From Callipepla californica brunnescens (lineage: Eukaryota; Chordata; Aves; Galliformes; Odontophoridae), in assembly GCA_023055505.1 (NCBI GenBank), contig JALIRH010000013.1, forward strand, positions 4,154,001 to 4,218,000: DNA of 64,000 nt, in the 5' to 3' direction. The notes under the pieces are model-generated. The model had not been told where the DNA came from, did not search any database, and saw only the letters and a list, made by a program, of their open reading frames with translations. Of the stretch, positions 24,243 through 36,606 are shown in pieces. A program made the translations under genes and the position numbers. Every line of letters starts with the position of its first letter. Within the stretch, counting starts at the first letter, position 1.

Positions 24243-27142
24243 AACCACAGAATTTTCTTTTCCATAAATATGACACATTATGAGCAGCCTCATAAACCTG
24301 CCTCATTTCTGAGTACGCAGAGTGAACAGGATTTACAGTCACACGATTAATTTTAGGGAATCTTTTTCCATCTGAAAAGTCTCTAATACTACGTGGCTGT
24401 AGCTAAACCATGCAAACATGTGCTGTTTATGGATTAACAGGAGATACGGTTGAATAGAAAAGCTGAACATGTGCATTCTGATTTTTGCCCGGTTATTACA
24501 GCAGGGAATAAATTACTGTCTCTAAATCTTCTTTTTGATTGCAAATGCTCCAAATTAGAAAAAAAAAATCTACTTAGACATATTAGTATGCATATATTAG
24601 GTAGATTTTTTACTGTTAAAGATTTAGCACAGAAATACAGCTGCTGTTGACATGCTGCCCTTTATTTTACAGGATTATTTTTAATGGACAGATAAACATC
24701 AATGCAGGAGGAGGGCAAGAGAATCCAGATATTAGGCCAATGTTTTTATTCAATTCTAGCCGAATCATTCTCCGTTAAAGACAGGACAAAAAAAAGCTGC
24801 AAGCCTTTCTTTTTCTCTAAAGCTGCGCTGTGTACTACAGCCTTCTGAAAAGCAGAGATCATAAATGTTCTTTATTACCATGTTCCCCTAGTATATCACC
24901 TGTCCTCACAGAAATTGCAGATACATCCTGGTGAGCAGCCTTGCAGATTCTGCTTTCAGGTGAAACAGCCTTTCAGTCACCTTCAGGAGAGGCTGCAGCC
25001 AGCTACCAGAGGGTGCACGGAACAGCTGGAACAACCACTGGAGGGTAGGAATGAGGGCATTTCCCAGAGGGAGAGAATTGACAAAGGGAAGGCAGCAGTA
25101 TGGATTCCAGTCTGAATCCCTATGCACCGCACAGCCCTCTCGTCAGTATCCAATTATAGAGATTTTAGATGTAAGGAGGTGTCTAGAAATTACACTACAA
25201 AATGCAGCGTATAACCAGTATCACATCTGCAATACTTCTAAAAAAAAAGAGAGAGAGAAAAAAAAAAAACAGTACTTTCCCCTGCAAGGAGGTCTGAAGA
25301 GAAGTGAATAGGGATGCAGAAAGGCTAATTAAGATCTACTTAAGTGTCAACTGAAGGAAACCAAAAGATACTCCGTCGGCACAGAATGCCTAGGGAAAAG
25401 CCTTTACATAGCAGAAGGTATGGATAGATAAGCTTGTTACATCACAAGAGGCAGAGATTTATCTTTATAAAGATTATGTAAACAGAAGCTCTGATCCTAA
25501 CCATCTCTTGAATATTGATTTTTTTTTAAAGTGCATTTAAAAAGCAATGGAATTTCAATGATACTTACTGATGTATTAATATTAGAAACTTGTATTTTTT
25601 ATTACCTTCCATGTACATTATTTCTCTATCAGTTCTTTATCACTTCTCTTTCCTGAACTGCCCTTGTTTGATAATACAAATATATTCTCTTTTGACTCAA
25701 ATTTAAATGACAGATTTCTATTTTGAAATTTGGATAAAGGTAGTTAAGAAGGATTTTCAAATATAAGTAAGTGAAAAATAACATTGTCTTTCTGATTCTA
25801 ATTTGAAGAAACACACTGAGAAGAGGGATGAGAACTAAAATTTTCCTTATGTTCCCTTTTGGAGGAAAGCTTGCAACCTCCTTAATTCCTTTGGTGATTT
25901 ATCCTTAAGACAATAAGGATAGTTTCACTGTAAAATGAATCAGTTTATTCCTCGATTCCAACTTAATAACTTTCAGTGAAGAAAAGCTGAATTTGACACT
26001 TCTGATTATCACCAGTTAGGAGTTTAAAGAAGCATATTAAAATTAAATTATGCAATAAAATAAAAACGTAATGAAAGAAAATGCAAGAAAAAACGTAGGT
26101 CTTGGTGATAAATGTGACAAATGGCAATACACACTGGATATATGTGTATACACAAGAAAAATTAAATGTTTATTTAATTTTTTATTATTTAAATGCTTAT
26201 TTAAATGTTACCTTATATTCTCTTGATCAGAACAGTTGAATGTCAGAGATTGATCTGTGTTTCACCAGCCACAATTTTACAAGACCTAAAGGAAACCCTA
26301 GTGCAAACTTCTTGGTGCTCTGCTCATAGTGAAGTGGAAAAAGATTGTAGAAAATCAAGGGTTTGTGTTCAGTATCAAGTCAGCAAACACAGATTTGATG
26401 AAGGCCAGCAAATTAGCTAATACTTACCGAGAACAAAAAAACATATGGTCAAAACAACAGAAGAAGCTGTGCATGTACTTCTGCAGGCAGAATTCTGAGT
26501 ATTGATTTCACAGGTTTGCTGGATACAGAATGTATCTGCTTGCCATTTTTTGTTCAGAATATTTTATGTATATGAGCCTGAAATTGAATTCTACTTCCAC
26601 CAGCTCCCAGAGGTAAGGCTCCTCATGCTCCAATCATGCCTTGGACCCATATGGTTTCTCTATTATCGAATGGTGTTCTCTGTACGTATGTGCAGTAAAA
26701 TGTCTAATTACACCTTGATGATAATCTTACTTACATATCTCCTAGTGTGTCTTACTATCAGGAAGCCAAAGCATGAAGATCGACCAAGACCAGAGGTGCC
26801 AGAGAACACCAATCAAACAAAACTTCTGCATGCTGATTACTGGGAGAAAGCTGGATGGTCATACAAGTATGTGAACACAAATCTTTGCTACACACACCTT
26901 CAAAGTACATAATCTATGCACCTTAAGAAAATTAGTGTCTTCTTCAGCTTTGCTTTTACAAGCTCTATTAATCTAGATGAATCAAGTGAAAAAGACCTCA
27001 TATGGCTACACTACATGGCTTCAAATCAAAATGCTTTCAACATGGTAATCCTGCAGACCTTATCTTCTTATGTCAGTGTCAGGCCTCCTCCTCACTTTCT
27101 TTACAATTTCAGACAAGCTGCGTACAGCAGGTTGGTCCATAC

Positions 27143-27383
27143 CTGGTTTCCAGCGGTATGTTGCTGTTCAAGACCCAGCTGTTGTGGAGATGCACTGAGT
27201 CCTGAGTGCTGGTGGGGGGCGTGGGGGCAGCAGGGCTGGGTTGGCTGCGGGTCGTCATCGATCTCCTCTGGAGAGAGTCGGCTGCTGGCGGTGGTTTCCT
27301 GGCGCAGGTACACGCGTGTGGCGGTGGAGGTGGCGGTGGGAGAGGTCTGAATGTGAACTGGTTGTGCGGGCTCCCCGGCATGT
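27143..27383 (-). CDS. TENM1: Teneurin-1 internal coding exon A (proline-rich cytoplasmic segment)
   Basis: Teneurin-1 is a type II single-pass neuronal adhesion receptor, and this exon encodes part of its cytoplasmic tail. On the minus strand a pyrimidine-rich tract ending TTGTTTCAG precedes the exon, and it ends ACCAG before donor GTATGG. It has 241 nt: two bases completing a split codon (probably Asp), 79 full codons, and two bases of a split Arg codon. Seen: SPHNQFTF, then RPLPPPPPPP (seven prolines), HACTCARK, a basic RRSMTTR stretch, a Pro/Ala/Thr region, and VHLHNSWVLNSNIPLET. The paralogs TENM2-4, as I remember them, have different sequence here, which favours TENM1. Known for the family: the proline-rich region binds SH3 proteins such as CAP/ponsin (SORBS1), and a released cytoplasmic fragment can enter the nucleus. 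Starts and ends are set by splice sites and the phase match to exon B, not by the ATG at the left end of the reading frame. The preceding exon was not found. Confidence 0.93.
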
Positions 27384-28339
27384 CTGAAACAACACAGGGA
27401 GAAAACCCGGTGGCTTACTGTCTGGAAAACACTGGGAGAGCATGGGGATGATAAACGATTTAATGGGATTAAAGCGCTGTGCAACTGATCACGTTAACTC
27501 AGGTGTCTGTAAGCTGTTAGCGCAATGTGAAATAATTTAAGATATAACACACTGCTGAAATGAAGAGCATTAGATACAGACACTTTCTTCAGCACTGTAG
27601 TTAGATCAACAAAAGAAAAAAAGAAGAGGATATAACTTTCACTTAATTTGTCCCAGGATTTTGATGGGAATAAATAAATCATGTTGACATTGAACTGCTG
27701 CAGACACCAACTCATTTCATGAGGTATAAATCTCATTGAAGAAGAGCAATGAAAGACATAGACACAGTATAAGAATTAGTCTGGCACTTCAAATCAAGAG
27801 AGGAATAACTGAATAATTCCCACCACCTAATAAAATACCTCCCATAAAATAAGGTGAACAGATTACATCTACCCTGGTACTGCATTTGTGAAATGACGGC
27901 TGGGAGAAGGCTTTCTCACAGACTGTCTGAATGACCCAGGTACCCACAAAAGCTGAAGGCAGATGGGCAGAGCAGCTCAGGGGTCCCACCACAGAGCAGG
28001 AGGGGATGGGTGACCGGGACATGGTGAGGGGACACCTGGGACCCCGTCCCACGTGAGCCTGAAAAGATTCCCTGCGAGGAACCATTGTTGCCACCCATTT
28101 ACAACACGTGCTTTCCTTAAATTATGACACAGTTTGTCTTCAAGGTGAAGGATGAAAGCATGCCCCTTCCCTTCTTGGAGTAGCTGGCAGAAAAATAGCA
28201 CTTTTTTCTTTGTGACAGCCACGATTTACCCCAATTGGAGAAACAAGGTTGTTTAGTGCTCCACATAAGCTTCTCTATGCTGTGGTAAGCAAAGCTGTCA
28301 CGGATTTGGCCCAGGCTTAATCCTTTTAATTTCACTGAT

Positions 28340-28830
28340 CTTTTATCAAGGCAGCATTCTTACAGTTGCATTAGGGTTTACACTGCAATATTAGTTTGCA
28401 TATACCAGAAAAGCATTTCTAAGCATATTAGAAAATTGGAGGCCTCAGTAAATTAAATCACTGGAGTCAACAGTCCGGAGCTCTGAAATAATCTGCTAAG
28501 GTACTTTCATATAATAATTAATCTCAGTAAATCCTGTATCCTGCCATTTTAGAATTGAAGCTACTGAAATTTTGGACATATCATTTAATGTCCAGCATCC
28601 TCATGTATTTGATCAATGACTTTCCCGATCTTGCATCCAGTCTGCAGAAGATTTGCAGGATTACTATACATACTACAATTTGCATGACAATTTAAAGGTT
28701 TTACAGCTGTCCTGTCAGTTAGAAAATTACTGCCTGGAAACACAGCTAGATGCTATAAGGTACTTCAACAGCTCTGCAATAAATGTTGAACAGCCAAGGT
28801 GACTGCTTCCCTAGGTAAATGGGAAAAACC
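28340..28830. promoter_or_regulatory. Candidate conserved non-coding block upstream of exon A
   Basis: This lies about 1 kb upstream of exon A in gene direction. It contains an octamer-like ATTTGCATGAC, TAATAATTAATCTC and CATTTAATG, and is free of repeats. It could be an intronic enhancer or splicing-related sequence. Evidence is compositional only. Confidence 0.25.
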
Positions 28831-31718
28831 TGTAGAATCCATATGTCAACACACCTTTTAGTTCCTTTCTTTCCCTTTTACTGCCCATATGGTGACGATA
28901 GCTGCCATTTTCTGACAAAATAGTTCCATTTGTTCCATGCAATAGGCCGGTTCTGCTCTGTGAACCATAAAGTATTCCTGGTCGGCAGGGTATGTAGTAT
29001 CTCCCAGTGCTGTTTCTCACAATAAATTCATGCATCAGATTCCTGGGGGATTCCTTTTTAATTATCACACTTGTCACCCCTTCCTGCAGCTAGTGGCATC
29101 AAAGAAAACCTCATATGACATTCTGAAGTATTTTGGTGATTTAAAGACAGGTCTTCTGCATTAGACCTTCACTTCAATGAAGCATTGCGAATTCATCAAG
29201 CTGAGAATCCGGCCTGAGTTTCCAATTAGTTTTTACAGACTTCCTAATTTAGGAAAGTTATTTTTATTTTGCTTGAAACTAAGTCTACATCTCATTAACT
29301 TTATTTTTGTACCACAAAAATTGTTGCTTGGAATATAAAACAGCATTGTATCTAAATCTGCATGCTCACAATTCTTCAGGGCCCCGACTAAACAGTAGAC
29401 TCTGTAAAATAATTTCATGCAAAACCATTTAAATACCTAAAAGGAGAAACTACACAAACTAATCTGTCTAAAGTCACAAAGTTTCCAGTGTATGAGAGCA
29501 ATACAGAAATTAACTTAGCTGTGAATTTTTATCCCACTGCAGCATAATGCCACCTATCCATGAGAACACCTGCTTTTATTTTTAATCATTGCTTATAATT
29601 TTCAGATTTAAAATTTTTTTAGTCAACAAAGTTTGTGTATGATATGCAAATATAACATTACTTGCTTACAGTGTGTTTATTGACATTATAGAAGTTTCAA
29701 TTAATCTAGAGAGGTAATGACAAAACTGATTTCAGCTCAAAGTTTCCATTTACAGTGATATCTTACAAATCAGATTTTCATCTGAGTCATGTACAAGACA
29801 GAAGTACTCTTGGGTCTTATGGATGGCCTTCTTGTCAATGGAGTACTGTTTACACCTGCACTTGCATTTAGCCTTTATTTATTTACCTATTTTACAGACA
29901 GAAAGCGTTCCTTAGAAAATACCTACATTCACTCTCCTTTTTTTTTTTTCTTTAAAGAGTTTTCTCATTTCCAAGAGCACGTCCAGAACTGCGATGTTTC
30001 CTGAAGGCATGCACATGACATTCTGCTCTCTCTGCACTTCCCTGTTGAATACTGGATCTGTTTTAACTCACACATTCCCCGTTCACCCCACAAATTGATC
30101 TTCAACTTCTTTTGAGTCCCCCTTTTTAAGAATTTCTCTTTCATTCTTCAATTTGGTCATCTTTTTTTTTATTTTGAGAGAACTCCCAAACTCAATGTAT
30201 GCGATACAAAGAAGAGAATGCTAGGTATAAAAAAGGAAAATTCTCATTTCAAGAATTACTACTCTTTCCTTTCTTTGAAGCTTGACAGGAGGAGATCTGG
30301 TTCTGTCCTGAATGCTTCTTCATCTTTAGTTCTGACTCATTCCTCTGGATGGCCCTTAATCAATACTGAACACAAGCTGCTCTGTGGCAGTGGAATAACA
30401 GGCCTCACTATCTTACAGCTACAGAGTGCAGACCTAAACAGCTCCTTTTCAGCTGCTGAGTTGCCCTGCTATTGCTTTTTCCTTCAGGGAACACCATAAT
30501 TCATACCTTTCTTTTCTAGTAAGCATGCATTTATTTTCTACAGCAAGAGGAAAGGTCATCCACTTGGAACTTCCCTTCCTTGGGCTGAGTGCTGCCGTTC
30601 TGGTCAGCGCAACCGACCAGCTGTTCTGTGGCACAAACCAATGGACAATAAAAGGCTCAACATCTACTCATTTTCCCCAAGGGTCAGGATAAAATGCCTT
30701 CTTTATCTCAAAGATGAAGCAGAATTGCATCAGAGTCTTGCAAAAAACACAATAAGAAACTTTATCAACTAGCTACTACTCAATGAAATTATTTTTGAAA
30801 ACAAGCCAGAACTTTGGAAACCACTTTCCTAACAGTTTTGAAGCATGCTTTACTATTATTCTCAGAACCGCGAAGTAAAAAAGAGTAATTGAACAGTTTT
30901 ATCATTCACTGACAAGACTACAACAGCCTGCATTGTTACTAAGTGAAGTATATCAGAGAGAATATATTAAAAAGTAATGAACCTTAAAAGGTTTGCATCT
31001 AACCCGTAGTGATTCTGAAATATTTTAATATTTTTCAGTTCCTAAATTCATTATTTATTGGTGTGTTTTATTCTACCAGATGTGTCTCAGCTGAGTAAAA
31101 ATTAGCTTGCAAGTCATTATTTAAAGAACTAAATAGCAGCATATGCTCAGAGATTTTAGTGTGGGTTTCTATTCTGTGGGTATATTACTGCTCAGTTACA
31201 AAATAATCAGTAACTTTATATTAAGTAAAAATGAATGATAATAATCCTATTTATGAAAACAAAGCCTTGGAACAGGTAACCCTGCACCATGCAGAAAGGC
31301 ATGTCTGACAGAAGAGAAGGATTCTGCCCAGAGCACTGCATCCGATCTACGTAAATGGGCACTGAAGAACTGGGAAACATTTAGTGCAGAGAAGACAAGC
31401 TCAATGCTTAAGACTACAGCTGAAAAGCATATAATAAAAATATTCAATTTTACAATGAAATGTATGCACTGGGTCCAAGCAGACAAACTAAGAATTAAAT
31501 ACAGGCCTTCATATTGCAGAGTGCTACATATTCATACTGCTACAGATCTTGTGCAAGTCTTTACACCCTTTCCTTCTGTTCCCAATTTGATTCTAGGAGA
31601 TTACATCTTCAGACTTACTCTTTTTCCATGAATGTCCTAATAATCTTCCCAAGCTCATCACTGTTTGTTGTATTCCCCTGAATTCCTTTTGTTTATCTTG
31701 TGATATATTTTGAGAAAA

Positions 31719-31723
<5 letters not shown>

Positions 31724-31776
<53 letters not shown>
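31724..31776. repeat. (TA)n microsatellite, 53 bp
   Basis: A perfect alternating TA tract of about 26 units lies in the upstream intron. It is uninterrupted, so probably length-polymorphic, and it can form a cruciform. Two overlapping minus-strand open frames here (Ile-Tyr repeats) are artefacts of this tract. Confidence 0.98.
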
Positions 31777-31780
<4 letters not shown>

Positions 31781-33324
31781 GAATGAGATTGCTCTGTTGG
31801 TGCATGCACAGATTTGTGCTGCATTTCTATAATCTCCTCTGCACTTGCCCCTTTGGACACAGCTCGGTGTTTAGATGGCTTACCATATTTCCAAATCACT
31901 TTGCTTATAGCTCTTTGCTAGAGCACTAAATTGTAAAAGTATCTTTAATACCAATTTTCCCTCACGTTATAGTTTTGCTTCAGTTTTTCCCCTCCATCTT
32001 TTACTCAGTATATCCTCCAGAATATAAACTATCGAACACCTCTAAAGAATTCTACAAACCATATCGCCTTACACAACATAAACATAATCATAAACGTAGT
32101 GCAATGAAAGCTTTCAAACTAAAGGTCAGACGGACTCCAAGTTGACATACTAAGCAAGAGAGACTTAGAGACCTCCAGAGTCCTCCCTGCCACAGGACAT
32201 AAAGACATATTGATAAAAGGAGGGAACAACTAAGCAATGTACATAACTGGGGGGTTCTAAGCCCTTTATTAATTAGTATGAATGTAACTTGAAATAATCA
32301 AGTCTAGGATTTCATACCACACTGCCAAGTGTTGAGTGAACCCAACGTATCTTTACTTATGAGCTGTACAGAAAATACAGGGCTTCACCTTCAAGGAAAA
32401 ATCAACAGAGGTGTTAGGCCAGATGAACGGCTTCAAAGAACATAAAACAAGGATGGATTTGTACTATAATAATGTAATGATATAAGACAGATTTGTTAAA
32501 CACAGTCCAATAGTCCAATGTGTTCATATATATCCCATTAAATTTTCCTTTATGCTCCTTGTACAACACTAGTTCAGTCCACTAGAATCCCTTATAGTTA
32601 CACAAGATGCACTAATAGTTTCTATCTTGGAATTACTAGATCACTTAAACAGGGAAAAAATGGTGAAATAATAACACTAACAATTTCCCAGTGCCAACTT
32701 GCTTCTTCTGCTTCTCTTCAGCATTGTCAAGCTTAGCCATACATCCATTCAACTCTTTCACAAAAGCAAGCAATGGTTGCACTGAATGACATACAGCCAC
32801 TGTGCAGCCTCTTCATATAGGCCACAAGGAAGGTAAGGGCTTCATATGAACCTTGTGCAGAACATCGTTTTCTATTTTTACAACAATAAAAACCTGTACT
32901 GTAAGTCCAAAGTGACTGTATTTTGTAAACACTTGTAAAGAACTCAATTCTAGCAAAATTTATGGGAATACAAAGATCCAGTTTCAAAGAGCAAAGTAAA
33001 AAGGAAAGCTTGGGAGCATTACCAGCAAGTCTTCATTAATTGTGCTTTTACAGAACTCAGTATTTTCTGTTTCTGTAACTTTGCTTAGTAAACTCCCTTG
33101 TGAAACAGTGCAATATTCAACCAGAATTGCTTCTGAAGTCCACATTTATTTAGGAAGATTAATATACGACATTATTTTAATTAACATTTTTGGTCTATTT
33201 CAAATGCTGGATTACTTAATGTCTACTAGGAAATCTTTGCAAGTCAAGCAATATGAAAGATTTTATCTGCATATAATATTGATATCAAGTATCAATGCCT
33301 GGCAACATTATCTGGTACTCGATC

Positions 33325-33413
33325 TAGAGGCTGGAAACCCTGCCTGTGGCGGGGGCTGAAACTGACAGTCCTTGAAGTACATTCCAACCCAAGCCATTCT
33401 GTGATTCTATGAA
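33325..33413 (+). mobile_element. CR1 LINE 3' end fragment (short, decayed)
   Basis: The stretch reads CCTGCCTGTGGCGGGGGCTG, then ACATTCCAACCCAAGCCATT and CTGTGATTCTATGA. This is the plus-strand CR1 3' end with its terminal octamer-like ATTCTRTG repeats. Only about 90 bp remain and they are diverged. It supplies the C-terminal end of a chance open frame that begins near 33042. Confidence 0.88.
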
Positions 33414-34334
33414 AGCTTCTAGCTATAGACAGCATAAGAAATTCCTCACTAACAGGACTTCTGTATTTGGGCCACCACCGTTGTCACAATGGTGACGCTG
33501 TTGGGCTCTATGCTAAGACATCAGTAATTAGCAGCATGATAAAAGTAGGAAAAAAACCCCACAAACAACACTGAAGACCTCGCAGCATTCTGGAAAATAA
33601 GAAACAGCTACTTCAGAATTTTCTCTGTAAACAAACTGTTCCTTTACACAGCTTAAGAAAGATGTGGGAGAAATTTTCACACCAAAGAATGGAGGTTTGA
33701 ACTCATTAGAGAAGGGAAGGCAGTGATTTATCACTAGGGAGCTGTCACACAGCAGCCCTTTCTAACTTTGCTGATAGGATGAATTTAATAATATTCTCCC
33801 TTTCAAGATTCAAAAGATTCTGGCATTTGTCTTCTGTGCCCGCCATCTGCCTAGCTTGTCAATTTCTACTTTGTAAAATGCTTGTAATAAGAAGACTGAT
33901 AAGATTCTTTTTTTTTTTTTAAGGTATGTAGGGGGAAGTGTTTTTCTTACCTTTGTGATGATACAAGTGTTAATATACTCAAGCCCAAAAGAAATGCTTG
34001 TGGGCTCAAAGCCATCTATTTTTTTTTCCCAGCTATATCAGCTAGCGCAATAAAATACATTACCTTTCCTGACAAACTTTGCCTCACTTAGAGGCACTTA
34101 TATCTGTAGACCATTAGAGCTCCAACAGCACTACTCCTCCTTAATTAACTCCATCACTCAGTGTTTTAACTTGGGAGTCTGACTGCTGAAGTAGAATAAT
34201 TCTGAACATAAACACTGCCCTGTAAGGTGCCATCTCTGTGCAGTAACCGTCGATGAGTTTCAGGTTATGTTTTGTACTATGGATAATAAGCAAGTTTTAA
34301 ATGTTTTCATGCATAAGCACCTCACCATATAATC

Positions 34335-34348
34335 GTGTGTGTGTGTGT
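34335..34348. repeat. (GT)7 microsatellite
   Basis: A short perfect GT tract is visible, in non-coding intron. Confidence 0.9.
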
Positions 34349-35084
34349 TTGTAAAAAATAACCTTTGCCAAAAGGGAGCAAAAAAACACAGCTCCCAAGG
34401 TGCCTCTATTCTGAACTGTCTAAATAATAGATTTAGCCCATGGTATTTCTTCATATGTAAGTACCAGCATCCTGTACGTATAATATTTATATGAAAAACA
34501 TCACATTTATGTGAAATGCTCACACGTACATCGATTAACATGACAACTTAGAAACGAAACAGTCTTACTCGGTCCCTTCATGTCTTTTGCTGCAGGTAAG
34601 AGCACAGTAGAATGGATCCATCAGCATCCTTCAAATCTCCTTGTAAATCACTACAGCATCTTCAGATGTGATAGGCTTTGTTGGTCCCTGAGTCAGAGAG
34701 GTCAAGGAAAAAACATGGGGGGGAGGGAGAAGGAGCACAGCACTCCAGTTACAATGGAGACTAAAAGAACAACCTCACCAGCTCGCTTGGGCTTCCAGTG
34801 GTTTGTTGGCAGATCAAGCAGCTGCTGGTACAGTTCATATCACACAGCATTCATAGAAGTGGTGATTGACAGCTCCCAGCCAGCTTAAACGCAGTATTTC
34901 AGGAGAATGGATAATTCCTGCCCTTACTTTAAAAATGAAGGGTTCAGTCAGTGTCAGGAGTTATAACTTCTATTGGTGGCAGATCACTGGGGACATTACA
35001 ATCACTATTTTAAAACTCTGAACAAAGCAAGGGAGATTTGGCTTACAAAGTAAGCCCAGCTTTACAAAAGCCTGACAATTATAG

Positions 35085-35300
35085 GTAGCCTGGCAGCAAA
35101 TTTTGATGACCTTAGAGGTGAACAGATATTCATTAAAGAGCAGTTTATGATTGGTAAAATAGGTTGCAAGCAGCCATGGCTGTAAAAATTAATGGTTCCC
35201 CAGTTATTGATGGGTTTCGGAGGAGTGATGTATATTCAAGTTTTGGCCTTTGTGTCATTAAATTCATTAGCTATGAAGGCTTTTAAAAAGGGATCTATGG
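35085..35300. promoter_or_regulatory. Candidate conserved non-coding block
   Basis: About 215 bp with no repeat signature contain GATATTCATTAAAGAGCAG, AAATTAATGGTTCC, TGATGGGTTTCGGAGGAG and CATTAAATTCATTAGC. The motif mix suggests an element under constraint. It is not coding: stops occur in all frames. Confidence 0.3.
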
Positions 35301-36574
35301 GTAATGGAATTAGGAACTATAAATCATACTGAATACACAGTGTATGTAGCCCAGTGGTTTCAGTGGAACACGGACACATTAAAGCACTTTGTTAACAACC
35401 TCTCTATGACAGATGGTAACCTTGCCTGCTTGCCTCTTACCTGCCCCGTATGTGTTCCTGCTATTTTGAAGCATTTTCAGGAAGCAGCCCCGCTGAGCTC
35501 TAACCGTATTACAGGCCCAAATACGTAAAGATCCCTGCACTGTTGGAGCTCTCTGCACAGGGATGGCCAAGGAGAGGTCTCGTCCATTTGACTGTCACAA
35601 CCGCTTCCTGAGAGACACAGCTCTGCTCAGTTTCCAGCTTTGCCACAAGAGAAAGCAGTTTTGTAAATAGAAAACATCCCGTGGCTCTACAGAAACGTGA
35701 AAAGATGGTAAGCTCCATTTAAACCCACAGGTTTCATTGGGACACTACCAGCCAAGTAGCACTGCCTGCTCTGCATGCTCCTCATCTGGCTGGGGTAAGG
35801 TGCCAGGGATCACCCTAGCTTGGAGATCTCACCAAACCAGCACTTGGTTGGCAGCACTCAGCCTTGCTCTAAGTCTAAGTGCCTGGATTCAAGCACAAAT
35901 CCCAGCTCCAGCTTCTTCCACCTGCACACGTAAAGGCTTAGTGTTCCAGACCACTGTATCGAACCCACGCACCCAGCACAGCTCCTGCCATTATTTTGCA
36001 GCACATAAATAAAAACAACCATCCATTTGTATCATTAACAACATGTACAAACAAAGGAGCTTGAAGCTTTTCTGGCTCGTTCAGTACCTGCGCTTCTATC
36101 CTCATGTACTCACTTCATTTTAAAAACAATTCTTTCATAAAGACATAAATAAGAGAGCACTGGGAGAGATCCAGACCAGTTCCTACATTCACAGCATTCC
36201 AAAGAACATGTTTATGGCTTACATAAGAAAATGAAGGTGTCTGTTTTATCCAATAAAACATTACCCCATATGCTTTTATTATAGATTTCATGCTGACATC
36301 AAATCACTTGATAAGAACATCTTTACAAATATTTCCAGTGACTGTTATATGACTATAGGGAGTATTAAAAAAATATTTATCTGTGGTTATATTGTAACCT
36401 GTGGAGAGGAGGAAATAGCAGTGAAATGCGTCTGTAAAGTGGAAATGTGCTGAATTTAACAATGGCTTTATTTGCCAATGTACATATCTATCTCAAATTC
36501 ATCCAAATAATATTGATTTAGTAACATTTTTATAAATAAATGCTTTTATCTGTCTCCACCTGAATATATCCACA

Positions 36575-36606
36575 CACATTCAAATAAATTCACATTCAAA
36601 TAAATT
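36575..36606. repeat. Perfect 16-bp tandem duplication
   Basis: CACATTCAAATAAATT is present twice head to tail with no mismatch, which suggests a recent slippage event. Confidence 0.95.

Larger units (their letters stand above)
14499..27142. other. TENM1: Intron between exons A and B (12,644 bp)
   Basis: The interval is bounded by donor GTATGG at 27142 and acceptor TAG at 14501-14499, both minus strand. It contains one CR1 fragment at 23.8-24.2 kb with a 19-bp tandem duplication at its edge, a G-rich purine tract near 18121-18140, a 15-bp duplication at 15.6 kb, and a conserved-looking block at 21.1-21.4 kb. No alternative exon was recognised. Exons A and B join seamlessly in the known protein. 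Confidence 0.85.

Noticed and set aside
26502..26912. Plus-strand open frame of 136 codons near exon A
   Set aside because: Considered as an overlapping gene; no recognisable motif, and it is on the opposite strand within the intron.
27206..27451. Plus-strand Gly-rich open frame antisense to exon A
   Set aside because: The glycines are the antisense reading of proline codons, with no independent support.
27101..27484. Minus-strand open frame of 127 codons over exon A
   Set aside because: It is a shadow frame of the proline-rich exon; only the other frame gives teneurin sequence and phase continuity with exon B.
28811..29077. Minus-strand open frame of 88 codons upstream of exon A
   Set aside because: It was checked as the missing upstream teneurin exon, but it has none of the expected N-terminal teneurin motifs.
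31593..31899. Minus-strand open frames with Ile-Tyr repeats
   Set aside because: They are translations of the TA microsatellite.
33042..33359. Plus-strand open frame of 105 codons
   Set aside because: Its end is a CR1 3' fragment and the rest is AT-rich intron.
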